64,000 nucleotides of DNA, taken from contig JACPDW010000020.1 of NCBI GenBank assembly GCA_016183815.1, positions 184,548 to 248,547 on the forward strand. The letters run 5' to 3'. This stretch comes from Flavobacteriia bacterium. GTDB taxonomy: Bacteria; Bacteroidota; Bacteroidia; Flavobacteriales_D; Crocinitomicaceae. The notes under the pieces are model-generated. The model was given only the letters and a program-made list of their open reading frames with translations, did not search any database and was not told the origin of the DNA. A program made the position numbers and the translations under genes. Positions 26,977-35,955 of the stretch are shown here, one piece after another (position 1 is the stretch's first letter; each line of letters opens with the position of its first letter).

Positions 26977-28164
26977 ATGAATAATTTAGCAGAGATTATT
27001 GCTGCCTGTAAAGACTTAGCATTTGACTTAGATTTCAAAAGAGCTAAGCAATGGAAAGAAGAAAAAGCAAACAGAGTTGTGGTAGGTTATTTACCAATTT
27101 ATTTTCCAAGAGAAGTCATACACGCAGTAGGTGGATTACCTGTTGCAATTTTTGGAGGTGGTGACCGTAAACAAATCATTAAAGGTGATGCCTATTATCA
27201 ATCATATATTTGTCATATTCCTAGAAGCGTTATTGAATTGGTGTTGGATAAGCATACCGCTCATTTTGATGGATATATTTTCCCTTCAATCTGTGATGTA
27301 ATTAGAAATTTGTCTGGTATTTTTAAACAACAAAATATTGGAAAATTTGTAAAATACATGGATTTTCCACAAAATTTTTTACCACAAGTAGGGGGTGTTT
27401 TTTTGCAACAAGAGATGCAACATGTAGTTGATTATATTACTGAAATTAGTGGAGAAAAACTTACAACAGAAAAATTAAATCATTCTATTTCTTTGTATAA
27501 TACAAATAGAAGATTAATTGAATTTATTTATGACATCAGAGAAAAATACCCATGGAGATTAAGTATTGAAGATGTGTATCATATTATAAGAGCAGGAACT
27601 GTTATTCCTGTAGAAGAACACAATGAGATATTAGAAAAAGTTTGTGCGTTTATAGACCAAGAAATTGGAAAACCACAAGACAAAATAAAAGTTGTAATTT
27701 CTGGAGCTTTTTGTGAGCAACCTGCAATTGGATTGATTAGAGCAATTGAAGAAGCTGGGTGTTATGTAGTGGATGACGACTATCAATTGGGGTCAAGAAT
27801 GATTATTGGTGATATTGATGATAAAACAGATAATCCGTTAGAGGCACTTTCCAATGCGTATATTAAACAAAGTCAATATTCTTCCTCAATTTACGATATT
27901 AGTAATCCAAAAGAATATCGTTTAGCAAAAATTGTTGAAAAAAGAAAAGCAGATGGAGTTATTTTTGCTTCAGCGAGTTTTTGTGACCCGAGTTTATTAG
28001 ATGCACCAATTTTTCAAAATGCATTTGATAGAATGGGAATTAGATACATTGCTTTTCAATACAGTGAAAACATTAATCAATTTAAAGTGATTAAAGAACA
28101 AGTTGGAGCATTCTCTGATTCTATTAAGTTGTGGGAAGATGAGCCTATGACTGTTAACGATTAA
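26977..28164 (+). CDS. bcrC: Benzoyl-CoA reductase, subunit C
   Basis: One of the two substrate-reducing subunits of ATP-dependent class I benzoyl-CoA reductase, which dearomatises benzoyl-CoA to cyclohexa-1,5-diene-1-carbonyl-CoA. It belongs to the 2-hydroxyglutaryl-CoA dehydratase D-component superfamily; at 395 aa it is close to known BcrC/BadD/BzdN size. Conserved cysteine contexts are YQSYICHIPRSV (near residue 73), FPSICDVIRNL (near 107) and SASFCDPSLLD (near 334). FPREVIHAVGGLPVAIFGGG is the typical entry motif. It heads a bcrC-B-A-D order identical to Thauera except that one extra gene splits A and D. No soluble partner other than bcrB is needed for the active-site dimer. Confidence 0.93.
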   Translation: MNNLAEIIAACKDLAFDLDFKRAKQWKEEKANRVVVGYLPIYFPREVIHAVGGLPVAIFGGGDRKQIIKGDAYYQSYICHIPRSVIELVLDKHTAHFDGYIFPSICDVIRNLSGIFKQQNIGKFVKYMDFPQNFLPQVGGVFLQQEMQHVVDYITEISGEKLTTEKLNHSISLYNTNRRLIEFIYDIREKYPWRLSIEDVYHIIRAGTVIPVEEHNEILEKVCAFIDQEIGKPQDKIKVVISGAFCEQPAIGLIRAIEEAGCYVVDDDYQLGSRMIIGDIDDKTDNPLEALSNAYIKQSQYSSSIYDISNPKEYRLAKIVEKRKADGVIFASASFCDPSLLDAPIFQNAFDRMGIRYIAFQYSENINQFKVIKEQVGAFSDSIKLWEDEPMTVND

Positions 28165-28202
28165 CCCTAAAATAAAACAATAATAATCTAAAAATTAAAT
28201 TT

Positions 28203-29489
28203 ATGTCTCAAGAAGCTATAAAAGAACGTAGTATGATTCTTCAAAAAGAAATGGTTGAAGGATTGTTTAATGACTTAGCAAATGCAAAAGAATTAGGTAA
28301 AAAAGTCTGTTACACTTTTGTGCCTGGTAATTTATCTGAACTTATTCGTACTTTCGATTTATTACCGGTTTATCCTGAAATTAATGCATTACAAAGTGCT
28401 ATGAGAAAAAAATCAGCTGGATATATCAAAGAAGCTGAAAAAAATGCTCACTCTGAGGATGTCTGCACTTACGTTAAATGTGATGTAGGTATGTTGATGA
28501 AAGGAAATATTGGTCCAACAGGACAAAAAATCCCTGAACCTGATATTCTTTTGTTAAGTTATACTGGCTGTTTTACTTTTATGAAATGGTTTGAAACCTT
28601 AAAAAGAGAATATCCTAATGCAAAAGTGATCATGATTCATACTCCTTATCAGGAAAATGCTAAAATGACACCTCAAATGATTGAGTATATGGTGAAACAA
28701 TTCAAAGAAGAAGTAATTCCTCAAATGGAAGCGGTTTCAGGCATAAAATACGATGAAAATAAATTGAAAAAAATACTTGAATATTCTAAAGAAGCAGAAG
28801 ATTGGATTACAAAGATTTTTGATACAACCAAACATCGTCCTTCCCCAATTGATGCTTATTTTGCTGGTGTTTATTATATAGGTCCAATTAACATTGGTTT
28901 TAGAGGAACTCCAGAAGCTGTTGAATATTACAAAGAACTATACAATGAAATTCAAGAAAGAATTAAGTTGGGTTTAGGCCCCATCACTCCAGAAGGAGAG
29001 ATGAAAGAGGAAAAATATCGATTAGTAGTTGAAGGTCCTCCAAATTGGACAAACTTCCGCGAATTTTGGAAAATATTTTACGATATGGGAGCAGTAATTG
29101 TTGCTTCTTCTTATACAAAAGTTGGTGGTGTCTATGATTTAGGTTGGAGACATGATCCTTCAAGACCACTAGAAACACTTTCAGAATATTGTATGAATTG
29201 TTATACCAATTTAAATATTCCTCAAAGAATTTCTTTACTGACAAAATGTATTGAAGATTATCAAGCAGATGGATATATAACTAATTCTATCAAAAGTTGT
29301 AATTCATTCTCTGCTGGTCAGTTGGCTATGATGAGAGAAATTGAAGACAAACTTGAAGTACCAGTTGGTTTTATAGAGTCAGATTTGGTTGACCCGAGAT
29401 ATTTTTCTTATTCCAATATCAAAAATAGATTAGAATCCTATTTCCAAATGTTGGCTCAAAGAAAAACAATGGAAAAAACAGAAGCATAA
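28203..29489 (+). CDS. bcrB: Benzoyl-CoA reductase, subunit B
   Basis: Second large subunit of class I benzoyl-CoA reductase (428 aa), pairing with BcrC to bind benzoyl-CoA and two [4Fe-4S]-type clusters. The three cluster-region Cys contexts are EDVCTYVKCDVGMLMKGN (near 92), LLSYTGCFTFMKWFETL (near 124) and SIKSCNSFSAGQLAM (near 365). The middle region GVYYIGPINIGFRGTPEA and MGAVIVASSYTKVGG is typical of BcrB/BadE/BzdO rather than of hydroxyacyl-CoA dehydratases. It starts 38 bp after bcrC. Confidence 0.93.
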   Translation: MSQEAIKERSMILQKEMVEGLFNDLANAKELGKKVCYTFVPGNLSELIRTFDLLPVYPEINALQSAMRKKSAGYIKEAEKNAHSEDVCTYVKCDVGMLMKGNIGPTGQKIPEPDILLLSYTGCFTFMKWFETLKREYPNAKVIMIHTPYQENAKMTPQMIEYMVKQFKEEVIPQMEAVSGIKYDENKLKKILEYSKEAEDWITKIFDTTKHRPSPIDAYFAGVYYIGPINIGFRGTPEAVEYYKELYNEIQERIKLGLGPITPEGEMKEEKYRLVVEGPPNWTNFREFWKIFYDMGAVIVASSYTKVGGVYDLGWRHDPSRPLETLSEYCMNCYTNLNIPQRISLLTKCIEDYQADGYITNSIKSCNSFSAGQLAMMREIEDKLEVPVGFIESDLVDPRYFSYSNIKNRLESYFQMLAQRKTMEKTEA

Positions 29490-29509
29490 ACATTAAAATT
29501 TTTTTAAAA

Positions 29510-30931
29510 ATGAATAAATATTATTTAGGTATCGACTTAGGATCAACAACTTCTAAAGCGGTAATAATAAACGAATCGGACGAGATAGTTGGTAGAGGGA
29601 TAACCAACACGAGAGCCAATTATAAAGTAGCTGCTGATATTGCACGAGAAGAGGCCATTTATGATGCACGTTTTACCTTGCTTGAACAAAAAATTGGTAA
29701 AGACAATGCTATAAAAACGGAATTTAAATTTTATATGAAAGACTTAAGAAATGTTTTTCAATATGGTCAATTTAGACGTCGAATGGAAAGTTTAGAAAGA
29801 TTGTTAAATGAAACTGTTTCTTCCTTTACTTATGCAAGCAAAGATAAATTTAAAACTGAACTAGAAAGAATAATTGAGAAAATTCGTCCTCAAATCCGTC
29901 ATGAGTTTATTTCTGAAAATTTAGGTTCAAAAAATCAATTTTTTAGAGATATTGTGAGTGAAAGATATAATTTAGAAGTTGAAAAACTTGGTGGAGAATA
30001 TTACGAACCGTTAATGCTAGCTTTTGATAAAAGTATTACTCCTGTTGAAAACGAAATGGTTGTCTATAATTTTAAAGAACTTGTTCACGAGTCGATGAAT
30101 ATTTTAGATGAAAAATATCGTGGATTGGTTGATCAACAAGAAGATGGAAGCAAAGAAGATTGGTATTATGCTGAACTAAATGTGGTAAAAAATAATTACA
30201 AAACTGTAGAATCTACATTAAGACAACATATTGATGAAATAGCAGATCAAGATATCAATATCGCTAGAATGGTGGGCACGGGTTATGGTCGTGCTTTATT
30301 GCCATTTCCTGAAGATTGTATAAAATCTGAAATTCTTTGTCATGCTTTTGGTGCTCATGCAGTTTTCCCAAATACAAGAACAGTTTTAGACATTGGCGGA
30401 CAAGATACCAAAGCAATTCAAGTAGATAAGCACGGTTTAGTAACTAGTTTTCACATGAACGATCGTTGTGCTGCTGGCTGTGGTAGATATTTAGGTTATA
30501 TAGCTGATGAATTTGGTTTATCGTTAAATGAATTAGGTCCAGAGGCAAATAAAGCTACAAAAGAAACTACGATTTGCTCTACTTGTACTGTGTTTGCAGG
30601 AGCTGAAGTGAAAGAATTATTACATAATGGTGAAGAAAGACCTAATATTTTGGCTGGATTACATAAAGCAATTGTCCAAAGAGCGATGTCTTTAATTGCA
30701 CGTTCAGGTGGTGTGAGAAACGAATTTACTTTTACTGGGGGTGTAGCTAGAAATGAAGCTGTATTGAAATACGTTAAAAAAATGGTTACAGATGCTTATG
30801 GAGAAGTGACTATGAACATTCATACAGATTCAATTTTTATGGGTGCTTTAGGTGGTGCAATGTTCGCTCGTAGAAATATTGAAGTGGATTTGCCAACAAC
30901 AAGCACGACTAAAGAAAAAGTAGAGGAATAA
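29510..30931 (+). CDS. bcrA: Benzoyl-CoA reductase, ATPase subunit A
   Basis: ATP-hydrolysing electron-activating subunit of the ASKHA superfamily. With BcrD it bridges a [4Fe-4S] cluster and drives electrons into BcrBC at the cost of ATP. Phosphate-binding motifs are YLGIDLGSTTSKAVII (residue 4 on) and LDIGGQDTKAIQVD. Cluster ligands lie in MNDRCAAGCGRYLGYIAD and ICSTCTVFAGAEVKELL. The roughly 200-residue insert after GRGITNTRANY is characteristic of BcrA/BadF/BzdP and distinguishes it from BcrD and from simple HgdC activators. The length is 473 aa. The gene follows bcrB by 20 bp. Confidence 0.93.
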   Translation: MNKYYLGIDLGSTTSKAVIINESDEIVGRGITNTRANYKVAADIAREEAIYDARFTLLEQKIGKDNAIKTEFKFYMKDLRNVFQYGQFRRRMESLERLLNETVSSFTYASKDKFKTELERIIEKIRPQIRHEFISENLGSKNQFFRDIVSERYNLEVEKLGGEYYEPLMLAFDKSITPVENEMVVYNFKELVHESMNILDEKYRGLVDQQEDGSKEDWYYAELNVVKNNYKTVESTLRQHIDEIADQDINIARMVGTGYGRALLPFPEDCIKSEILCHAFGAHAVFPNTRTVLDIGGQDTKAIQVDKHGLVTSFHMNDRCAAGCGRYLGYIADEFGLSLNELGPEANKATKETTICSTCTVFAGAEVKELLHNGEERPNILAGLHKAIVQRAMSLIARSGGVRNEFTFTGGVARNEAVLKYVKKMVTDAYGEVTMNIHTDSIFMGALGGAMFARRNIEVDLPTTSTTKEKVEE

Positions 30932-30988
30932 TGAATATAAACAATTGTCTATTGATTTTTTAATTACTAATTTCATCAAAAAAAGTAT

Positions 30989-32116
30989 ATGAATAAGAAA
31001 AAAGTAATTGTTTTAGGAGCTGGTTTAATTGGTAAAACAATTGCTATTGACCTTAAAAAATCATGTGAAGTGGTTTCAGCAGACGTTTCTCAAGAATCTT
31101 TAAATATATTAGAAAAAGAACATCAAATATCAACTTTGTGTTTTGATTTTAATGATGAACAAAAATTTAAAGAAACATTAGCCTCTTTTGACATTGTGGT
31201 CTGTGCTGTTCCTGGCTTTATGGGTTTTCACACATTAAGTAAAATTATTAAATGTGGAAAATCTGTAGTGGACATTTCCTTTTTCCCTGAAAACGCTTTA
31301 GAATTAGATGAATTAGCAAAAAATCATCAGGTTACTGCAATTGTAGATTGTGGGGTTGCTCCAGGTTTGTGTAACTTAATTGCGGGTTATCACAATAAAA
31401 TTAAAGCCCTTACTCATTATGAATGTCTAGTTGGTGGTTTACCGAAAGTGAGAGAATGGCCTTATGAATATAAAGCTGTTTTTTCTCCAATTGATGTGAT
31501 TGAAGAATATACTCGTCCTGCTCGTTATGTAGAAAATGGTCATCTCGTAACAAGAGAAGCATTATCTGATGCAGAGTTAATTGATTTTGATAAACTGGGA
31601 ACACTTGAATCTTTTAATACAGATGGCTTAAGATCTTTAGCTTTGACAATGTCTCATGTTCCCAATATGAAAGAAAAAACTTTGCGTTTTCCAGGACATA
31701 TAACACTGATGAAAGTCTTGAGAGAAACAGGATTTTTTGATAAAAATGAAATAGATATTAATGGTCAAAAAATTGCACCATTATCATTCACTTCAAGTTT
31801 ATTATTTCCAAAATGGAAAATGAAAAAGGAAGAAGCTGATTTTACAGTGATGAGGGTTACCTTGGAAAACCAAAATGAAAGATTTGTTTATGATTTATAT
31901 GATGAAAAAGATGAAATAAATCAAGTTACCTCTATGGCTCGAACAACGGCTTATACATGTACAGCAGCTGTTCAATTGCTTATAAATAATTTGTATAATA
32001 AAAAGGGAATTATTCCTCCTGAATATTTAGGAGAATCTGTTGAATGTTTTAATTCCATGATTAGCTATTTGGAAGATAGAAATGTTCGTTTAAATGTAAA
32101 AACTATAAAAAAGTAA
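30989..32116 (+). CDS. Saccharopine dehydrogenase / lysine 6-dehydrogenase-like NAD(P) enzyme
   Basis: A Rossmann-fold oxidoreductase of 375 aa: KKVIVLGAGLIGKTIAIDL at the N-terminus, then DIVVCAVPGFMGFHTL and DCGVAPGLCNLIAGYH. These are the hallmarks of the saccharopine dehydrogenase/lysine 6-dehydrogenase superfamily. The C-terminal domain (KEKTLRFPGHITLMKVLRET) also fits. It splits bcrA from bcrD, 57 bp after the former and 6 bp before the latter, so it must be co-transcribed. A lysine-pathway role makes no obvious sense here. It might oxidise a cyclic hydroxy-acyl-CoA or act in cofactor chemistry, but that is inference. Not a known component of benzoyl-CoA clusters as far as I recall. Confidence 0.75.
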   Translation: MNKKKVIVLGAGLIGKTIAIDLKKSCEVVSADVSQESLNILEKEHQISTLCFDFNDEQKFKETLASFDIVVCAVPGFMGFHTLSKIIKCGKSVVDISFFPENALELDELAKNHQVTAIVDCGVAPGLCNLIAGYHNKIKALTHYECLVGGLPKVREWPYEYKAVFSPIDVIEEYTRPARYVENGHLVTREALSDAELIDFDKLGTLESFNTDGLRSLALTMSHVPNMKEKTLRFPGHITLMKVLRETGFFDKNEIDINGQKIAPLSFTSSLLFPKWKMKKEEADFTVMRVTLENQNERFVYDLYDEKDEINQVTSMARTTAYTCTAAVQLLINNLYNKKGIIPPEYLGESVECFNSMISYLEDRNVRLNVKTIKK

Positions 32117-32122
32117 AAAATT

Positions 32123-32983
32123 ATGAAAGAAAGAATTTATACCATGGGCGTTGACGTAGGTGGAAGTTACGTTAAAGCTGTTTTGTTATCTTATGATCAT
32201 GAAAATGGTCAACATACTTTAATTGACAAACAAACAGAGAAAATTAGAAAAAGAAATCCAAAAGATGTCGTGGTTGAAGCAGTAGATATGATTTTAGAAC
32301 GTCAAAAACTTAATTATGACAAAGATATTTCTTATCTAGCATCAACGGGCGAAGGTGAAATGGTCGAAAAAAAGACTGGACATTTTTATTCAATGACTTC
32401 ACATGCTAAAGGTGGAATATTTTTTTCTCCAACTGCAAAAACAGTAGTTGATTTAGGTGGACTTTACGTAAGAGCCATTAAAGTTGATTCAAGAGGAAAA
32501 GTTATTGATTACAAAATGACAGGACAATGTGCTTCTGGTTCAGGACAATTTATTGAAAATATTTCAAGATATTTAGGATTAGCTATCGAAGAAGTTGGAG
32601 ATATTTCATTAAAATCTGAAAATCCAGAAGTGCCTTCTGGTATTTGTGCTGTTTTAGCAGAAACAGATGTAATTAACTTAGTTTCAAAAGGTATTTCTAC
32701 TCCAAATATTGTAAAGGGAATTAACTTATCTATTGCTCAACGAGTTGTTAAATTACTTGGTTCATTAGGTGCTGAATCACCAATTGCTTTAGTTGGTGGA
32801 ATGGGTATGAACAAAGGAATGGTGCAAGCTATTGAAGAATTAGCAGCAGACAACAAGAAAAAAAGTTTTGAATTTTTAGCTCATCCTGATTCCATTTATT
32901 CTGGTGCACTTGGAGCCGCAATTTGGGGTGGATATAGATATTTTAAATTGAAAGAAAAACAACCTGAATTAGTTAATGCTTAA
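32123..32983 (+). CDS. bcrD: Benzoyl-CoA reductase, ATPase subunit D
   Basis: Second ASKHA ATPase of class I benzoyl-CoA reductase (286 aa, as in Thauera-type BcrD). The phosphate 1 motif is TMGVDVGGSYVKAVLLSY and phosphate 2 is VDLGGLYVRAIKVD. Cluster ligands are in GQCASGSGQFIENISRYLG and PSGICAVLAETDVINLVS. The C-terminal adenosine loop is ALVGGMGMNKGM. It shares the bridged [4Fe-4S] cluster with BcrA. The 3' end overlaps the CoA-ligase start by 8 bp. Confidence 0.92.
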   Translation: MKERIYTMGVDVGGSYVKAVLLSYDHENGQHTLIDKQTEKIRKRNPKDVVVEAVDMILERQKLNYDKDISYLASTGEGEMVEKKTGHFYSMTSHAKGGIFFSPTAKTVVDLGGLYVRAIKVDSRGKVIDYKMTGQCASGSGQFIENISRYLGLAIEEVGDISLKSENPEVPSGICAVLAETDVINLVSKGISTPNIVKGINLSIAQRVVKLLGSLGAESPIALVGGMGMNKGMVQAIEELAADNKKKSFEFLAHPDSIYSGALGAAIWGGYRYFKLKEKQPELVNA

Positions 32984-34739
32984 AACAAATCATGTGGAAA
33001 CTATAAAATCAGATATCCCTCTTGGTGAAATTGTTCCAAATATGGCTGTTTTTTTAAGACAGAATACGGAAAAATTTGCATCAAAAATTGTTTTTAGTGA
33101 AAAAAACGCAAAAGGGGACTACGTAGGTATTAGTTGGGAAAATTTTTATCAAGATATTTTGAATATTGCTTACAATTTGAAAGCATCAGGTGTACAAAAG
33201 GGAGATAAAATTGTTCTTTTTTCAAGAAATTCATTAAAAATGCTTGAAGCTGAGTTGGCAATCATGTCTATTTCTTGTATAGCCGTTCCAATTTTTGCCA
33301 ATTTTAAGAAAGAAACAGCTGAATTGTTAATTACTCATTCCGATTCAAAATACGTTATCGTTGCCGAAGAATTACAATTAGATCAAATGAGTGAAGATCT
33401 GCCCATCAAAAAAATATGGACATTTAATGATTGTGAAGACAAACGATTTAACAATATTGAACCATTTAGTAATTTGTTGAAAAAAAGAAAAGAATTAGAT
33501 TTTAAACTAGATGAAAACGCTGATTCAAAAGAGATTTGTTTAAATATGTACACATCTGGTACAATGGGAGTTCCAAAATGTGTTCAACTGTCTCATCAAA
33601 ATATTTTATCTCAACAAGTTGCAATAGAAAAAATATTAAAAATAAAGGATAACGACAGATTTTTAGCTTATTTACCATGGCATCATAGTTTTGGTGGAAT
33701 TTTTGAATTGTTTTCTTCATTGTATAATGGGGCTACTTTTTATTTAGAAAGTAGTTTTGGTAAAGATGCCAAAGAAATTTTTGAAAATTGGAAATTAGTT
33801 AAACCAACTGTTTTTTACAGTGTTCCTAAGGTTTACCAATCATTATATGAGTTGACATTAGAAAATAATGAAGCAGAAAACACTTTTTTTAATTCTGGTT
33901 TAAAATTTATTTTTACTGCTGCTGCTTCTTTACCTGAAAAATTATCCAACGAATTTGAAAAAAGAGGCATTCCCGTTTTTGAAGGATGGGGTTTGACGGA
34001 AACTTCTCCCTGCTGTACGATTACTGATCCAAGTGTAAAAAGAATAACAGGTGTTGTTGGGAAACCAATTCCAGGTGTTGAAATTCGAATCGCAGAGGAC
34101 GATGAAATACAAGTGAAAGGTCCAAATGTAATGAGGGGATATTATAAAAACGATGAAGCAAACAGCAATATCTTTACTGATGATGGTTGGTATAGAACAG
34201 GTGATGTAGGTAAAATTACTGAAAGTGGATTGCAACTAATTTCAAGAAAAGATAGAATTTTTAAACTATCAAATGGTGAAAAAGTTATTCCAACTGATTT
34301 AGAAAAAGCAATTGAATTAAAATGTCATTATGTTCAATATGCAGTTGTTGCTGGAAGTGGAGAAGAACATCCTGTAGCATTAATTTTTCCAAACAAAAGA
34401 TTGCTTGAAAATCCTGCATATCAGTTGTCACCAAAAGATGGTAGATGTTTTTGTCCAAGAAGTTTAAACGAATTAGGAAAATGTTTGACAGGTTGTTTGG
34501 CTCAAGCTAATGAAAGTATTGGTCAAAAATTTGCGAAGGTAAAATCAGCTGCTGTAATTTTAGACGATTTATCCCTTGATACAAACACTTTAACTCCATC
34601 AATGAAAGTAGCACCAAAAAATGTGGTCGAAAAATATAAAGCACATTTAAAAAATTTATACGGAGATCACGTTCCAGTCGATGAAGAAGTTTATGTAATT
34701 CAATTGGATAAAGTTAAAAACGAGAAAAAACATGTATAA
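32976..34739 (+). CDS. AMP-forming acyl/aryl-CoA ligase with an unusual Cys motif
   Basis: ANL-superfamily synthetase (587 aa), presumably activating the aromatic acid that feeds the pathway. The P-loop-like motif is MYTSGTMGVPKCVQLSHQNI (near residue 191), A5 is EGWGLTETSPCC and the hinge/A8 is TGDVGKITESGLQLISRKDR. It resembles long-chain fatty-acyl or AMP-binding enzymes more than classical benzoate-CoA ligases of about 520 aa. A C-terminal insert, DGRCFCPRSLNELGKCLTGC (near residue 490), forms CxC-x9-C-x3-C, a possible metal or cluster site. Substrate (4-hydroxybenzoate, benzoate or another acid) is inferred only from context. It overlaps both neighbours by 8 bp. Confidence 0.8.
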   Translation: MLKTNHVETIKSDIPLGEIVPNMAVFLRQNTEKFASKIVFSEKNAKGDYVGISWENFYQDILNIAYNLKASGVQKGDKIVLFSRNSLKMLEAELAIMSISCIAVPIFANFKKETAELLITHSDSKYVIVAEELQLDQMSEDLPIKKIWTFNDCEDKRFNNIEPFSNLLKKRKELDFKLDENADSKEICLNMYTSGTMGVPKCVQLSHQNILSQQVAIEKILKIKDNDRFLAYLPWHHSFGGIFELFSSLYNGATFYLESSFGKDAKEIFENWKLVKPTVFYSVPKVYQSLYELTLENNEAENTFFNSGLKFIFTAAASLPEKLSNEFEKRGIPVFEGWGLTETSPCCTITDPSVKRITGVVGKPIPGVEIRIAEDDEIQVKGPNVMRGYYKNDEANSNIFTDDGWYRTGDVGKITESGLQLISRKDRIFKLSNGEKVIPTDLEKAIELKCHYVQYAVVAGSGEEHPVALIFPNKRLLENPAYQLSPKDGRCFCPRSLNELGKCLTGCLAQANESIGQKFAKVKSAAVILDDLSLDTNTLTPSMKVAPKNVVEKYKAHLKNLYGDHVPVDEEVYVIQLDKVKNEKKHV

Positions 34740-35955
34740 AATTCAGTCAACGGATACTTTGAAAGAAATTATGGGATCGTATTTTCGTTCCCTTGAATCT
34801 GGAAAAAAGAAAATTGCATGGTGTACCAGCGTTGGTCCAGCTGAATTGTTAAGAAGTTTTGGTTTTGAAGTGTATTTCCCTGAAAATCACGGAGCATTAC
34901 TGGGTGCAACGAGATCAGCTATGGATTATATTCCTGAAGCAGTGAAATGTGGTTATTCAGGTCATGTTTGTTCTTATACTACTGCTGACATTGGTTCGTA
35001 CCTTAAAAAAGAGACACCTTTAATTACTCATTATGGTCTTTCTGGTCATCCAAAACCTGATTTAATTGCATATAATACTAATCAATGTAGAGAAGTACAA
35101 GATTGGTTTCAATTTTTTGCAACTGAGTTTTCTTGTCCAATAGTCGGTATCCAACCTCCTAGACATTTAGATGAGGTAACAGATGATGAAGTGGCTTTAG
35201 TTGTCAAACAATTTCAACAAATGATTCCTGTTTGTGAGAAAGTTAGCGGTCAAAAATTTGATTTAGATAGTTTTAAAGAAGTTGTTAAACTTAGTAAAGA
35301 AGCCACTTTATTGTGGCAAAAAGTACTCAAAACATCTACTCAAAAGATTGCTCCAATTAGTTTTTTTGATGGAACGATACACATGGGACCAATAGTTGTG
35401 TTAAGAGGTACACAACTTGCAAAAGATTATTATACTCAACTATTAAAAGAATTAGAAACCAATATAATTGAACAAAAAGGGTTTTTACCAGAAGCAAAAA
35501 TTAGAATTTTTTGGGAAGGTATGCCTATTTGGGGAAAATTAAGGATGTTTAGTGATTTATTTTCCTTGAATAATACTGCAGTAGTGGCCTCTACATATTG
35601 TAGTAGCTGGGTTTTTGATAAGTTTGATGAAAATGACCCTTGGAATTCAACAGCTAGAGCTTATACTGAAATTTTTATAAATAGAAGTGAGAAAGCTAAA
35701 ATGCAAATGTTGTCTGATTGGTTTAAAGAATTTTCAATCGATGGAATTATTTACCACGATTCCAAAACCTGTTTTAATAATTCAAATGCCAAATTCGGAA
35801 TGCCTCAACGACTAAAAGAAATTACTGGTGTTCCTTCTTTAGTGATTGAAGGAGATTTGTGCGATTTACGTTTTTTTAGTGAAGGACAAAGCATTACTAA
35901 AATTGAAACATTTTTAGAACAAATTGAAGAAAATAAATACTCTGTAAATGGCTGA
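34732..35955 (+). CDS. BcrB/HgdB-like double-cubane-type protein, stand-alone
   Basis: A 407-aa member of the 2-hydroxyglutaryl-CoA dehydratase D-component superfamily, clearly related to BcrB. It keeps three cysteine contexts in the same order: GHVCSYTTADIGSYLKK, AYNTNQCREVQDWFQFF and SKTCFNNSNAKFGMPQRL, plus a late GDLCDLRFF. No BcrC-like partner of its own is encoded. Its activator ATPase is the next gene, overlapping by 8 bp. A single such subunit plus an activator resembles the homodimeric double-cubane cluster proteins and the YjiM/YjiL pair. Alternatively it could pair with BcrC for a second aromatic substrate. It has no function I can assign. Confidence 0.75.
   Translation: MYKIQSTDTLKEIMGSYFRSLESGKKKIAWCTSVGPAELLRSFGFEVYFPENHGALLGATRSAMDYIPEAVKCGYSGHVCSYTTADIGSYLKKETPLITHYGLSGHPKPDLIAYNTNQCREVQDWFQFFATEFSCPIVGIQPPRHLDEVTDDEVALVVKQFQQMIPVCEKVSGQKFDLDSFKEVVKLSKEATLLWQKVLKTSTQKIAPISFFDGTIHMGPIVVLRGTQLAKDYYTQLLKELETNIIEQKGFLPEAKIRIFWEGMPIWGKLRMFSDLFSLNNTAVVASTYCSSWVFDKFDENDPWNSTARAYTEIFINRSEKAKMQMLSDWFKEFSIDGIIYHDSKTCFNNSNAKFGMPQRLKEITGVPSLVIEGDLCDLRFFSEGQSITKIETFLEQIEENKYSVNG

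Noticed and set aside
34732-35955. Calling this gene a second bcrB
   Set aside because: It lacks its own BcrC partner and is coupled to its own activator, so a double-cubane-type or novel role is at least as likely.
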